DNA of 37,661 bases from Gammaproteobacteria bacterium (GCA_029265075.1 JAJUJZ010000016.1:1-37661), one strand, 5' to 3'. Positions 22,038-32,896 are shown, counted from the first letter of the stretch. The notes: generated by a model from the letters alone, not told the origin. A program made the numbers and translations.

Positions 22038-22301
22038 GTCGGGCGGTCACCAGCTTGGTTGGGGCGCCGGAATCACAAATTGTGCCCGCGCCAGCAAAAA
22101 GGATTGCAATTGTAATAGGCACTGGTGGATTGTCCAGTCCGGGCGGCCGCCCTCTGTGACGCGCCTGGAGCTTGGCGTACCATAGTCGCCTTTGCGTCGG
22201 CTTGACCGGGAGCTGTCTGCAGCAGCTCAGGGAACGCACACGGCGACCCAGCGGCTGGACCAGAGCGCTGAACGAATCGCTAGTTAAGGAAGGAGAAAAG
22301 T

Positions 22302-23651
22302 GTGCACATTACAGTAATCGGCACCGGCTACGTAGGGCTGGTGACGGGCACCTGTTTCACCGAGATGGGCAACCACGTCACCTGCGTGGATACCGACGAA
22401 GCCAAGCTCACGCGTTTGCAGAACGGCATCATCCCCATCTATGAGCCCGGCCTTGAGCCGATGGTCGAGAGCGCCATGGCCAACGGCCTGCTGCGTTTCA
22501 CCACCGACCTGGCGGACGGCCTGCAGCGGGCTGAATATGTGTTTATCGCTGTCGGTACGCCACCGGGCGAAGATGGTTCGGCCGATCTGCAATATGTGCT
22601 CGCCGCTGCGCGTTCCATCGGCCAGCATCTGCAGCAGTATGCCGTCATTGTGGATAAATCGACGGTACCGGTAGGGACTGCCGAGCTGGTGCGTCAGACC
22701 ATTGCTGAAGAGCTCGCCGCGCGGGGTGCGGATATCGAGTTCGATGTGGTGAGCAACCCCGAATTTCTCAAGGAGGGGGCCGCTGTCAACGACTTCATGC
22801 GCCCCGACCGCGTCGTCATCGGCACCGAGAGCGAGCGCGCGCGCGAACGGATGGCAGCGCTCTATGCGCCCTATGTGCGCGCCAGCGACCGCCTCATCTT
22901 TATGGGCACCCGTGACGCGGAAATGACCAAATACGCCGCCAACGCCATGCTGGCAACGCGAATCTCCTTCATGAACGAAATCGCCAATCTCTGTGACCAG
23001 CTCGAGGTGGATGTCGAGAATGTGCGCAAGGGGATCGGGTCCGACAGCCGCATTGGCTATGCCTTCCTCTATCCTGGCTGCGGCTATGGTGGTTCCTGCT
23101 TTCCGAAGGACGTGAAAGCACTGGTGCATCTGAGCAAGCAGCAGTCGTTTATGCCGGCGCTGCTGGAAGCGGTTGAAGAGCGCAACGAAAAACAGAAACA
23201 CGTCCTCTTCGAAAAGATCAGCCGTTATTTTGGCGGCGATCTGAGTGGCCGGCGTTTCGGCATCTGGGGTCTGGCGTTCAAGCCGGAAACCGACGACATG
23301 CGTGAAGCCCCCTCCATTGTGCTGATCAATGCGCTGATTGCGGCGGGTGCCATTGTGGCCGCCTACGACCCGGTCGCCACGGAGACTGCTGCCCGTGAAT
23401 TTCCGGCCGAATGGCTGGAGGATGGCCGGCTCACCATCAACAAGTATCAGTATGACGTGCTCAAGGATGCCGATGCGCTGGTGCTGGTGACGGAATGGAA
23501 GCGTTTTCGCCAGCCCGATTTCGGTGCGGTTAAAGAGCTGCTGCGACAACCGCTCATTTTCGACGGGCGTAACCAGTACGACCCCGACCGGCTGCGGGAG
23601 CGCGGCTTCACTTACTTCGGCATCGGTCGTCGGAACGCCGTGCTGTCCTGA
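22302..23651 (+). CDS. ugd: UDP-glucose 6-dehydrogenase (GTG start)
   Basis: MHITVIGTGYVGLVTGTCFTEMGNHVTCVD...GIGSDSRIGYAFLYPGCGYGGSCFPKDVKAL. Confidence 0.94.
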   Translation: MHITVIGTGYVGLVTGTCFTEMGNHVTCVDTDEAKLTRLQNGIIPIYEPGLEPMVESAMANGLLRFTTDLADGLQRAEYVFIAVGTPPGEDGSADLQYVLAAARSIGQHLQQYAVIVDKSTVPVGTAELVRQTIAEELAARGADIEFDVVSNPEFLKEGAAVNDFMRPDRVVIGTESERARERMAALYAPYVRASDRLIFMGTRDAEMTKYAANAMLATRISFMNEIANLCDQLEVDVENVRKGIGSDSRIGYAFLYPGCGYGGSCFPKDVKALVHLSKQQSFMPALLEAVEERNEKQKHVLFEKISRYFGGDLSGRRFGIWGLAFKPETDDMREAPSIVLINALIAAGAIVAAYDPVATETAAREFPAEWLEDGRLTINKYQYDVLKDADALVLVTEWKRFRQPDFGAVKELLRQPLIFDGRNQYDPDRLRERGFTYFGIGRRNAVLS

Positions 23652-23703
23652 GTGGGTTCCCTGAAACCAAATATTGAACTGATTCAAGGAGAGGTATCGC
23701 CGC

Positions 23704-25116
23704 ATGCTCGTTCCCGTTCTACTTTCCGGAGGTGTCGGCAGCCGGCTCTGGCCGGTCTCCCGCGAGCTCTATCCCAAGCAGTTTCTGCCGCTGGCCGGTG
23801 AGGAGAGCCTGCTGGTGCAAACGCTGCAGCGCGCAAAAGAAATAAAGGGTGCTGCCGCGCCGCTGGTGGTCTGCAATGCGGAACACCGCTTCCTGGTGGC
23901 GGAGCAACTGCGTCACGCCGGGGTGGAGCCCCAGGCCATTATTCTGGAGCCGGAGGGGCGCAATACTGCACCCGCCGTTGCCATTGCTGCGCTCGAGGCA
24001 CTTAAACAGGAGCCGGATGCGACGCTGCTGGTGCTGCCGGCGGACCACGTGATCATGGAGCCCGACCAGTTCCGGACCGCAGTTGAGCAGGGCATGCCGG
24101 CGGCGGCAGCGGGACAGCTGGTGACCTTCGGCATCGTCCCGTCAGGGCCAGAAACCGGTTATGGCTATATCCGCTGTGGCAGGCCGCAGGATGAGTGTCT
24201 GCGGCAGGTAGCTGAGTTCGTTGAGAAGCCTGACCGCGAGACCGCGCAGAGCTACCTCGACAGCGGTAACTATCTCTGGAACAGCGGCATGTTTCTGCTG
24301 CGGGCCGACAGCTATCTGAACGAACTCGAGCGATTCGCGCCGGCCATCCTCGCCGCCAGCCGGGCGGCGCTGGAGGGCGGACAGCAGGATCTGGACTTTG
24401 TGCGCCTTGATGCGGCCGCCTTCGCCGACTGCCCGAGCGACTCCATCGACTATGCGGTGATGGAACACACCGATAAGGCTGTGGTCGTACCGCTGGCCTG
24501 TGGCTGGAGCGATGTCGGCTCCTGGTCATCGCTGTGGGAAGTGGGCACCAAGGATGATATTGGCAACACCACCACGGGTGATGTGCTGCTTCACGATGTC
24601 GATAACAGCTATATCCGGGCCGAATCGCGCCTGGTAGCAGCGGTCGGTGTCGACGACCTGGTGGTGGTCGAAACCTCTGACGCGGTGCTGGTGGCCAGAC
24701 GCGACCGCGTACAGGATGTGAGGCACATCGTTAATTCGCTCAAGGAGGCCAGGCGCGACGAAGCGACTGTCCACAAACAGGTATTCCGGCCGTGGGGGTC
24801 TTATGAGTCACTCGTCTCCGCCGGCCGCTTCCAGGTGAAGCGTATTATCGTCAACCCGGGTCAGCAGCTGTCGCTGCAGATGCACCACCACCGCGCCGAG
24901 CACTGGATCGTGGTCAGTGGCACCGCGGAAGTCACCTGCGAAGACAAGGTATTTCTGCTGGGCGAGGATCAGTCCACCTACATTCCGCTTGGCAACCGGC
25001 ACCGCCTCACCAATCCCGGCGTCATCCCGCTGGAGATTATCGAGGTGCAGACCGGCAGTTATCTGGGTGAGGACGATATCGTCCGTTTTCAGGATGTGTA
25101 CGGCCGCGATCAGTAA
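23704..25116 (+). CDS. manC: Mannose-1-phosphate guanylyltransferase / mannose-6-phosphate isomerase (type II bifunctional)
   Basis: LSGGVGSRLWPVSRELYPKQFLPL...; C-terminal cupin FRPWGSYESL...QLSLQMHHHRAEHWIVVSGTAEV. Confidence 0.95.
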   Translation: MLVPVLLSGGVGSRLWPVSRELYPKQFLPLAGEESLLVQTLQRAKEIKGAAAPLVVCNAEHRFLVAEQLRHAGVEPQAIILEPEGRNTAPAVAIAALEALKQEPDATLLVLPADHVIMEPDQFRTAVEQGMPAAAAGQLVTFGIVPSGPETGYGYIRCGRPQDECLRQVAEFVEKPDRETAQSYLDSGNYLWNSGMFLLRADSYLNELERFAPAILAASRAALEGGQQDLDFVRLDAAAFADCPSDSIDYAVMEHTDKAVVVPLACGWSDVGSWSSLWEVGTKDDIGNTTTGDVLLHDVDNSYIRAESRLVAAVGVDDLVVVETSDAVLVARRDRVQDVRHIVNSLKEARRDEATVHKQVFRPWGSYESLVSAGRFQVKRIIVNPGQQLSLQMHHHRAEHWIVVSGTAEVTCEDKVFLLGEDQSTYIPLGNRHRLTNPGVIPLEIIEVQTGSYLGEDDIVRFQDVYGRDQ

Positions 25117-25185
25117 GCAAGGGCGCCCGCGCTCGTTGCTGGCCGGGTCAGATACCTTGAAACATCAGCACACAGGAAGCGTTCC

Positions 25186-26016
25186 ATGATCAAGAAGTGT
25201 CTGTTTCCGGTAGCGGGCTACGGTACGCGATTTTTGCCCGCGACCAAATCGATGCCCAAGGAGATGTTGCCGATCGTTAACAAGCCGCTGGTGCAGTACG
25301 GCGTGGAAGAGGCGATCGAGGCTAATCTCTGCGAAATCGCGCTGGTGACTGGTCGCGGCAAGCGCGCCATTGCCGATCACTTCGACACAGCTTACGAGCT
25401 GGAACATCAGATTGCGGGTACCAGTAAGGAAAAGTACCTCAGTAGTATCCGCAACGTGCTCGACAAAGGCACTTTCGCGATGACGCGTCAGCGCGAGATG
25501 AAAGGGCTGGGGCACGCCATCCTCACGGGCGAAGTGCTGATTGGCAACGAGCCATTCGGTGTGATTCTCTCAGACGACCTCTGCATCAATGACGGCGGCG
25601 AAGGCGTCATGGCACAGATGGTGCGATTGTTCCGGCAGTTCCGCTGCAGCATCGTGGCAGTACAGGAAGTGCCGGCGGATCAGATTGAAAAATATGGGGT
25701 GATCGCCGGCGAGTCGCTGAAGGATGGGCTCTACCGGGTTGACAATATGGTTGAAAAGCCGAAGGCCGACGAGGCGCCGTCCAACCTGGCCATTATCGGC
25801 CGTTACATCCTCACCCCGGATATCTTCGACATCCTGCGTGATACGCAGCCAGGAAAAAATGGCGAGATTCAGATCACCGATGCGCTGCTGACGCAGGCGC
25901 GTGAAGGCTGCGTCATGGCTTACAAGTTCCAGGGTCGCCGCTTCGACTGCGGATCGGTCGATGGTTTCGTTGAGGCCACCAACTTCGTTTACGAGAATAT
26001 CTACCAGCCCGAGTGA
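25186..26016 (+). CDS. galU: UTP--glucose-1-phosphate uridylyltransferase
   Basis: [43 protein letters not shown]. Confidence 0.97.
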   Translation: MIKKCLFPVAGYGTRFLPATKSMPKEMLPIVNKPLVQYGVEEAIEANLCEIALVTGRGKRAIADHFDTAYELEHQIAGTSKEKYLSSIRNVLDKGTFAMTRQREMKGLGHAILTGEVLIGNEPFGVILSDDLCINDGGEGVMAQMVRLFRQFRCSIVAVQEVPADQIEKYGVIAGESLKDGLYRVDNMVEKPKADEAPSNLAIIGRYILTPDIFDILRDTQPGKNGEIQITDALLTQAREGCVMAYKFQGRRFDCGSVDGFVEATNFVYENIYQPE

Positions 26017-26048
26017 TTGCTCGGGTGCACGCCGCGGAGAAGAGGTTA

Positions 26049-27407
26049 ATGGCAGGCACACTGGAATGCTTCAAGGCTTATGACGTGCGTGGTCGCGTTC
26101 CCGACCAGCTCAACGAAGAGATTGCTTATCGTATCGGTCGAGCCTATGCCGAGGTGGTGCGGCCAGCTAATGTCGTCGTCGGCCGCGATATCCGGCTCAC
26201 CAGCGAGCAGATTAAAGCGGCGCTCAGTGAAGGCCTGCGGGACAGCGGCGTCGATGTTTACGACATCGGGTTGTGTGGTACCGAGGAGATCTATTTCGCC
26301 ACGGCACATGCTGGCATGGGCGGCGGCATTGCTGTGACTGCCAGCCACAACCCCAAGGACTACAACGGCATGAAGTTTGTGCGTGAAGAGTCCAGGCCGA
26401 TCAGTGGCGACAGCGGCCTCAAAGAGATTCAGCGGCTGGCCGAGCAAAATAACTTTGCACCGGCCTCACGACGTGGCGACCTGCAGCCGCTCGACACCTC
26501 GGCTGCCTATATCGAACATCTGCTCAGCTATGTCGATATGACGACGCTGAAGCCACTTAAAATTGTGGTAAACGCTGGCAATGGGGGCGCAGGTCAGGTC
26601 ATCGATCGTCTCGAACAGCACCTGCCTTTTGAGTTCGTAAAAATCCAGCACGACCCCGACGGCAACTTTCCGAACGGCGTACCAAATCCGCTGCTGGAAG
26701 AAAACCGCGCAATTACCTCCAATGCTGTGCTTCAGCATGGCGCCGATCTCGCGGTTGCCTGGGATGGCGACTTCGACCGCTGCTTCCTGTTCGACGAGAA
26801 AGGCAATTTTCTGGAAGGCTATTACATCGTTGGGTTGCTGGCGGAGGCGTTTCTGCGCCAATCACCGGGCGAGAAGATCGTCCACGATCCGCGCCTTACC
26901 TGGAATACAATCGATGTCGTGCAGAGCCTCGGCGGCGAACCGGTGCAGAGCAAGACCGGGCATGCCTTCATCAAAGAGCGGATGCGCAAGGAAAACGCCA
27001 TCTACGGTGGTGAGATGAGCGCGCATCACTACTTCCGCGATTTCGCGTACTGCGACAGCGGCATGATCCCCTGGCTGCTGGTGACCCAGCTGATCACCGC
27101 TGCTGGCAAGCCGCTCTCTTCGCTGGTGGAAGAGCGCATGCGCGCCTATCCCTGCAGTGGCGAGATCAACCGGACCGTGACCGACGTGACGGCTGTGATC
27201 GCGGCCATCGAGGCAGAGTACGCACCGGTAGCGAACGAAGTCGACCACACAGATGGCGTCAGCATCATCATGGGCGAATGGCGCTTCAATCTGCGAGGTT
27301 CCAACACCGAACCGGTCCTGCGACTCAATGTCGAGAGCCGTGGTGATGTAGAACTGATGCGGGACAAGACCGCCGAGCTGCTGCATCTGATCGACAAGCT
27401 GGCCTGA
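26049..27407 (+). CDS. manB: Phosphomannomutase (CpsG/ManB type; ATG at 26049)
   Basis: [30 protein letters not shown]...[15 protein letters not shown]...[16 protein letters not shown]. Confidence 0.93.
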   Translation: MAGTLECFKAYDVRGRVPDQLNEEIAYRIGRAYAEVVRPANVVVGRDIRLTSEQIKAALSEGLRDSGVDVYDIGLCGTEEIYFATAHAGMGGGIAVTASHNPKDYNGMKFVREESRPISGDSGLKEIQRLAEQNNFAPASRRGDLQPLDTSAAYIEHLLSYVDMTTLKPLKIVVNAGNGGAGQVIDRLEQHLPFEFVKIQHDPDGNFPNGVPNPLLEENRAITSNAVLQHGADLAVAWDGDFDRCFLFDEKGNFLEGYYIVGLLAEAFLRQSPGEKIVHDPRLTWNTIDVVQSLGGEPVQSKTGHAFIKERMRKENAIYGGEMSAHHYFRDFAYCDSGMIPWLLVTQLITAAGKPLSSLVEERMRAYPCSGEINRTVTDVTAVIAAIEAEYAPVANEVDHTDGVSIIMGEWRFNLRGSNTEPVLRLNVESRGDVELMRDKTAELLHLIDKLA

Positions 27408-27576
27408 TTCTTTGCGTTCGCAGAGGCTGCGTTTGCAGAAGTTCGTTCGCAGCGGACGCCAGTGCCAACGCCGTCAGCTTGTCCCTGCAGGCGGCTTCCT
27501 GCGGCCGGTTTTTACTTCGTTCTTGCAGAGGTCGCCACGCTGTGGGCCCCGGGCATATTCCAAACCGCGACCTGCA

Positions 27577-28854
27577 TCAGAGCCGGCCGTCTACATGGTC
27601 GGCTGGCAACAGGTACTTGATATCAAAAACCACGGAGGCCGGCTTGGCAAAGGCACGGATGCGGTCCTCGCCAAGTTCGCGGAAGAGGTCGTGCGCCACG
27701 GCGATGACGATGGCGTCGTAGGCCCCGGTCGCCGGTTCCTCGATCGGACGGATGCCGAACTCGTCATGCGCTGCCGAGGCATCCACCCACGGGTCGTAGA
27801 TGTCGACCTGGGCATTGGAGTGCTGCAGCTCCCGCACGATGTCCACCACCCGGGTATTGCGGAGATCCGGGCAGTTTTCCTTGAACGCCAGTCCCATGAT
27901 CAGGATGCGCGAGTCCACGATGTGGATGCGTTTCTGCGTCATCAGCCGCATCACCTCAGTGGCCACGTAGACACCCATGTTGTCATTGATGCGGCGGGCG
28001 GCAGTGATGATCTCGGGGTAGTAGCCAGTCTGCTGGGCCTTGTGCGCCAGATAGTACGGATCGACTCCGATGCAGTGGCCGCCGACCAGGCCGGGGCGGA
28101 AAGGCAGAAAGTTCCACTTGGTACCGGCGGCTGCCAGCACATCCTCGGTGTTGATGCCCAGACGCTTGAAGATCTGTGCCAGTTCGTTGACCAGTGCGAT
28201 ATTGACGTCGCGCTGGGTGTTTTCGATCACCTTGGCAGCCTCGGCGACACGAATGCTCGAGGCCAGATGTGTACCGGCCGTTACAATGCGACGATAGAGC
28301 TGATCGACGAACTGCGCTGTCGCCGGTGTTGAACCGGAAGTGATCTTGAGGATGTTGGTCAGGCGGCGCTGCTTGTCGCCCGGGTTGATACGCTCGGGGC
28401 TGTAGCCAACAAAGAAGTCCTGATTGAAACGCAGTCCCGAGCTCTGCTCCAGGATCGGTACGCACACCTCTTCGGTTGCGCCGGGATAGACGGTCGACTC
28501 ATAAACTACGACATTGCCCGCTCGCAGCACGCTCCCGACCAGTGCACTGGCGCTGCGCAACGGGCTCAGATCCGGCTGCTTGCTGTTATCGATGGGCGTC
28601 GGCACCGTCACGATAAACACGTCGCAGTCAGTGAGGTCGGACTCACTGTCCGTGACATGGAGGTACGTGGCCGTGGCCAGCTCCTCGCGGCTCGATTCCA
28701 GCGTGGTGTCCACGCCCTGGCGCAGGCTGGCCACGCGCTGCCGGTTGATGTCGAACCCGACCGTGGGCATCTGCTTGCCGAACTCGACCGCCAGCGGTAA
28801 TCCGACGTAGCCGAGACCGATGACGGCAATTTTGGGGGTGGCGGGAAAGTTCAT
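27577..28854 (-). CDS. tviB: Nucleotide sugar dehydrogenase, TviB/VipA/WbpA type (probable UDP-N-acetyl-hexosamine 6-dehydrogenase)
   Basis: [31 protein letters not shown]...[13 protein letters not shown]...[21 protein letters not shown]. Confidence 0.88.
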   Translation of the reverse strand: MNFPATPKIAVIGLGYVGLPLAVEFGKQMPTVGFDINRQRVASLRQGVDTTLESSREELATATYLHVTDSESDLTDCDVFIVTVPTPIDNSKQPDLSPLRSASALVGSVLRAGNVVVYESTVYPGATEEVCVPILEQSSGLRFNQDFFVGYSPERINPGDKQRRLTNILKITSGSTPATAQFVDQLYRRIVTAGTHLASSIRVAEAAKVIENTQRDVNIALVNELAQIFKRLGINTEDVLAAAGTKWNFLPFRPGLVGGHCIGVDPYYLAHKAQQTGYYPEIITAARRINDNMGVYVATEVMRLMTQKRIHIVDSRILIMGLAFKENCPDLRNTRVVDIVRELQHSNAQVDIYDPWVDASAAHDEFGIRPIEEPATGAYDAIVIAVAHDLFRELGEDRIRAFAKPASVVFDIKYLLPADHVDGRL

Positions 28855-28941
28855 GATCACTCCGTGATAGTGGTTGTGGCCGCCGCGGCGGCCTCGGGTA
28901 GAAGGGCCGCGTCGATGGCGGTAAGCGAGACCAGTGAGCGG

Positions 28942-30582
28942 CTAGCGTTCACTGGTGGCCGCGTGTCCAAGTACATAGTCGGCGATCAACCTGGCGGTCA
29001 GCGGATCGCCATTCTCGGCAGTCCCGCTGGTGAGCTGCGGCGCGATCCGCTCGCTGATCTGTTTGCCCAGCTCGACACCCCACTGGTCAAAGGGGTTGAT
29101 GCCCCAGATCACTGCACTGGTATACACCCGATGCTCATAACAGGCGAGCAGGGCACCGAGCGTGGCCGGAGTCAGTTTCGGGAAGGTGATCAGCGTACTG
29201 GGGCGATTGCCCGGCATCACGCGATGCGGCGCGAGGCGCTCAGCGTCGGCCTGTGCGAGGCCCTCGTCCAGAGCCGCCGCGATCGCTTCTGATGCAGTGC
29301 GACCGTTGGCAAGCGCTTCGCTCTGGGCGAGACAGTTGGCCACCAGCAGACGGTGCTGTTCGGCGTCGAAGTCGCTGGTAAGCGGCAGGATGAAATCGCA
29401 GGGGATCAGCTCGGTGCCCTGATGCAGCAGCTGATGAAACGAATGCTGACCGCGTGTGCCCGCTTCGCCCCAGAACACCGGGCCCGTGGCATAGTCGACT
29501 GGCACCCCGTCGCGCGTTACCCGCTTGCCGTTGCTCTCCATGGTGAGTTGCTGGAGATACGCCGGCAGCAGTGCCAGGTCGTGGCTGTAGGGAAGGACCG
29601 CCACGCTGCGACTGTTCCAGAAGTTGCCATACCAGACATCGAGCAGACCGAGCAGGGCCGGCACATTCTGCGCCAGCGGCGCCTCGGCAAAGTGGCGATC
29701 CAGCGCGTGCGCACCGGCGAGCAGTTCGCGGAAGGCGGTGGCGCCGATGGCGCACATGATCGGAAAGCCGATGGTCGACCAGAGCGAGTAGCGGCCGCCC
29801 ACCCAGTCCCACATCGTCAGGATCTGTTCCGGCGGCATGCCCAGCGCCCCGGCGCGCTCCGGGCTCGCCGTGATGGCGATGAAGTGGCGTCCCAGCACGT
29901 TCTCCGGACAGCCTGCGGCCAGCAGCCAGCGCCGTGCGGCGGCCGCGTTGACCTGCGTCTCCTGCGTGCGAAACGACTTGCTGGCCACCACAAAGAGGGT
30001 GCGTGCAGGATCGAGCGCCTGCAGGCAGCGGCCGATGTCGGCGGGGTCGATATTGGCGACGAAGTGGACGCGCAGGTCGGTGGCGCGAGAGGCAGACAGG
30101 GCGGCCACGGCCATGCGCGGGCCGAGATCGGAGCCGCCAATACCGATATTCACCACATCGGTGACCGGCTGGTCGCTGAAGCCGGGCCACTGACCTTCGC
30201 GCAGCCGCGTCGCCAGCGCTGTCATCGACGCCAGCGCCTGCTGGACGGCGGCTGGTGCATCGGGCCGCCGCAGGTCCGTATGCAGGGCAGCGCGCTGCTC
30301 GGTGTTATTGACCAGCTCCCCCTGCAACAACGCTGCGATGGCGGCCGGCAGCCGGCGCGCTTCGGCGAGGTCACTGAGCGCTGTCAGAATGGCGGCGTCA
30401 AGATGGTGACGGCTCAGGTCGACGGTAAGTCCTGCCGCCTCACGGCGCCAGCTGGCAACCCGGTCGGTTTCAGTGGCGAAGCGCTCGCGCAGCGACTGTT
30501 GCCGGGCGCTGATGACGGCGTCGCCAATCCTTTTCCAGGCCGATAAACGGGTGAGGCTGTCATGTCCATTCGACGGCGTCAT
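28942..30582 (-). CDS. pgi: Glucose-6-phosphate isomerase
   Basis: VVNIGIGGSDLGPRMAVAAL...; PGI signatures; GINPFDQWGVELGK. Confidence 0.97.
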   Translation of the reverse strand: MTPSNGHDSLTRLSAWKRIGDAVISARQQSLRERFATETDRVASWRREAAGLTVDLSRHHLDAAILTALSDLAEARRLPAAIAALLQGELVNNTEQRAALHTDLRRPDAPAAVQQALASMTALATRLREGQWPGFSDQPVTDVVNIGIGGSDLGPRMAVAALSASRATDLRVHFVANIDPADIGRCLQALDPARTLFVVASKSFRTQETQVNAAAARRWLLAAGCPENVLGRHFIAITASPERAGALGMPPEQILTMWDWVGGRYSLWSTIGFPIMCAIGATAFRELLAGAHALDRHFAEAPLAQNVPALLGLLDVWYGNFWNSRSVAVLPYSHDLALLPAYLQQLTMESNGKRVTRDGVPVDYATGPVFWGEAGTRGQHSFHQLLHQGTELIPCDFILPLTSDFDAEQHRLLVANCLAQSEALANGRTASEAIAAALDEGLAQADAERLAPHRVMPGNRPSTLITFPKLTPATLGALLACYEHRVYTSAVIWGINPFDQWGVELGKQISERIAPQLTSGTAENGDPLTARLIADYVLGHAATSER

Positions 30583-30753
30583 GCTGGCTTCCTGTGCGAG
30601 CGGCAGAATCGTGATGGAGAATTGCGATGAGAGTGCCGCGATGCGCGCGAGTTCGCACGAGTGAGGCGCGCTGAGCGGTAGTCTATACTGCGCGTCAGCG
30701 ATACGGAATTGCTGACCCCCGCCAAGGTCTGTAGTTTGCAGTACAGCAGAGCT

Positions 30754-30785
30754 ACACGACGGTGCCCCCCCGCCAGTCGTGTTTT
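30754..30785 (+). terminator. Attenuator-like hairpin in the 5' leader of the EPS operon
   Basis: ACACGAC-GG...CC-a-GTCGTGT followed by TTTT, 27 nt before the GTG start. Confidence 0.45.
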
Positions 30786-30811
30786 CGAGATGATGCCCTC
30801 AAGGAGTGTTA

Positions 30812-32227
30812 GTGGCTCACATTCGACTCTTCAATCACTATATTCAAGGCCCCTATCTGCTCCTTGCGCTGCTTGAACTGGGGGTGCTTTTTGGCGCTGC
30901 GTATGGCGCCATGTACCTGCGGTACGGTGACGAGTTCGTCATGCAGCTCTACCTGGGCTCGGATCCTGTCTACCGCGCGGTCGTGTTTGCGCTGGTAATG
31001 TCGCTCACGACCTGGGCAATGGGGGTTTATGGCTCGCGCCTGCGCGAAGGGTTCGCCGGAATGGCGGTGCGCTCGGTGGTGAGCTTCTGTCTGCTGGGCA
31101 GTGCCTCGCTCTCGCTCCTCTATTATCTCGTTCCGCAGATCAGCATGGGGCGCGGCGTGCTGTTCTGGGCCGTAGTGCTGTCGCTGGCGGGCGTGCTGCT
31201 GCTTCGCTATCTGTTTTTCAAACTGGTTGACGTGCAGCGACTGCGGCGACGCGTCGTGTTCTACGGCGCCGGCCGGCGTACTGCGGAGCTGCTCGAGCAG
31301 CTGCAGGGGGCGGAGCGCGGCATGAGTGTCGAGATCGTTGGCTGTATTCCGGCCGGTGACAATGATCCCTGTCTTGCTGCCGCACCGATCCTTCAGGCCC
31401 CCGACGACTGGCTGCAGTTCGTGCGCACCCAGCGCATTTCGGAAATTGTCATCAGCATGGACGAGCGGCGGCGGGGCGAGGGCGCAGTGTTTCCGCTGGC
31501 GAAATTCCTCGACTGCAAGCTGGCGGGCGTGCGCGTGTGCGATGCTATCGGATTCTACGAACGCGAAACCGGCAAGATAGAGCTGTCGCTGGTGCAACCG
31601 GGCTGGATGCTGTTCTCGGAGGGCTTCCGTTACAGTCAGGGGCGCGATATCGCGAAACGTGCGTTCGATATCGTGGTCAGTCTGGCGCTGCTGGCGGTGG
31701 TGTGGCCGCTGATGCTGATCGCTGCGGTGATGATCGCGCTGGAGAGCGGCTTTCCCATTATCTATCGCCAGACGCGTACCGGCCTGAATGGCAAGCCCTT
31801 CCAGGTGCTCAAGTTTCGCAGCATGCGCAAGGATGCCGAAAAAGATGGCAAGGCGGTCTGGGCGAAGAAAAATGACGATCGAATCACGCGTTTCGGCCAC
31901 TTCATGCGGAACACTCGCATAGATGAGTTGCCTCAGCTGTACAACGTGCTCAAGGGCGATATGAGCTTCATCGGTCCGCGTCCGGAGCGGCCCGAGTTCG
32001 TGTGTGACTTGGTGGAGAAAATCCCGTACTATGACACGCGTCATCGCGTCAAGCCCGGATTGATGGGATGGGCCCAGCTCAAGTACCCCTACGGGGCATC
32101 GGTCGACGATGCCGCGCAGAAGCTCCGGTACGATCTTTATTACGTAAAGAATCATAGTCTGCTTCTCGATATCGTCATTCTGGTCCAGACGGTCGAGGTC
32201 ATTTTGTTAGGCAAAGGCGTGCATTGA
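30812..32227 (+). CDS. Undecaprenyl-phosphate sugar transferase, EpsB-like (resembles the XrtA/PEP-CTERM-associated glycosyltransferase family)
   Basis: RLFNHYIQGPYLLLALLELGVLFGAAYGAMYLRYG N-terminus; C-terminal bacterial sugar transferase domain KRAFDIVVSLALL...VLKFRSMRKDAE...DELPQLYNVLKGDMSFIGPRPERPEFV; SD AAGGA before GTG at 30812. Confidence 0.88.
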   Translation: MAHIRLFNHYIQGPYLLLALLELGVLFGAAYGAMYLRYGDEFVMQLYLGSDPVYRAVVFALVMSLTTWAMGVYGSRLREGFAGMAVRSVVSFCLLGSASLSLLYYLVPQISMGRGVLFWAVVLSLAGVLLLRYLFFKLVDVQRLRRRVVFYGAGRRTAELLEQLQGAERGMSVEIVGCIPAGDNDPCLAAAPILQAPDDWLQFVRTQRISEIVISMDERRRGEGAVFPLAKFLDCKLAGVRVCDAIGFYERETGKIELSLVQPGWMLFSEGFRYSQGRDIAKRAFDIVVSLALLAVVWPLMLIAAVMIALESGFPIIYRQTRTGLNGKPFQVLKFRSMRKDAEKDGKAVWAKKNDDRITRFGHFMRNTRIDELPQLYNVLKGDMSFIGPRPERPEFVCDLVEKIPYYDTRHRVKPGLMGWAQLKYPYGASVDDAAQKLRYDLYYVKNHSLLLDIVILVQTVEVILLGKGVH

Positions 32228-32272
32228 GCTGACGTCCCGGAGGGCGCGGCGAATACGATCAATGGAGGCGTA

Positions 32273-32896
32273 GTGACGATGTGGCGTGTTTTTATTTATC
32301 TGACGATGGCGCTGTTTGCGCTGGCTGGGTGCACATCGTCCCATTACGGACCGATCGAGCAGCCTGAAGAGGCGCTGGCATTCAGCCCTGAGGATTACCG
32401 CATCGGGGTGGGCGACAACCTTGCCATCAACGTCTGGCGCGATCAGGCACTCTCCGTCACGGTGCCGGTGCGTCCCGACGGCAAGATCTCGATGCCGCTG
32501 ATTGGCGATGTGCTGGCGGCCGACAAGACCGCTGAAGGCCTGGCCGACGAGATCACCACGAAGCTCGAGAAATACGTCCGCAATCCGCAGGTCACGGTCA
32601 TCATCACCAATCCCAGCAGCACCGATTTCCAGCACCGTGTACGGGTGACCGGTGCGGTGCGTGGTCCGCAGTCCATTCCCTATCGTCAGGGCATGACCGT
32701 GCTCGACCTGGTGCTGATGGCCGGCGGCCCCAATGAGTTTGCACAGCCCAATGCGGCGAAGCTCTATCGTCGGGTCGCCGGCGAAGTGAGGGTCTACCCG
32801 ATTTACCTGCGGGATATCCTGGAGCGAGGTAATCTGGAGAGCAATTATCAGCTGCTCCCGGGCGATATTGTCACTGTCCCAGACCGCGCGTTCTGA
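32273..32896 (+). CDS. Polysaccharide export lipoprotein (Wza/poly_export family, XrtA-associated type)
   Basis: Lipobox LAGC; EDYRIGVGDNLAINVWRDQALSVTVPVRPDGKISMPLIGDV; SLBB-like region. Confidence 0.9.
   Translation: MTMWRVFIYLTMALFALAGCTSSHYGPIEQPEEALAFSPEDYRIGVGDNLAINVWRDQALSVTVPVRPDGKISMPLIGDVLAADKTAEGLADEITTKLEKYVRNPQVTVIITNPSSTDFQHRVRVTGAVRGPQSIPYRQGMTVLDLVLMAGGPNEFAQPNAAKLYRRVAGEVRVYPIYLRDILERGNLESNYQLLPGDIVTVPDRAF

Noticed and set aside
22284-23705. 473-aa minus-strand ORF
   Set aside because: Mirror frame of ugd with antisense-type composition.
27412-28332. 306-aa plus-strand ORF after manB
   Set aside because: Mostly antisense to the tviB-type gene; no convincing RBS or family.
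29353-30546. 397-aa plus-strand ORF over pgi
   Set aside because: Antisense to a clear pgi gene; no domain recognisable.
30809-32155. 448-aa minus-strand ORF
   Set aside because: Antisense of the EpsB-like transferase; artefact of GC-rich codon usage.
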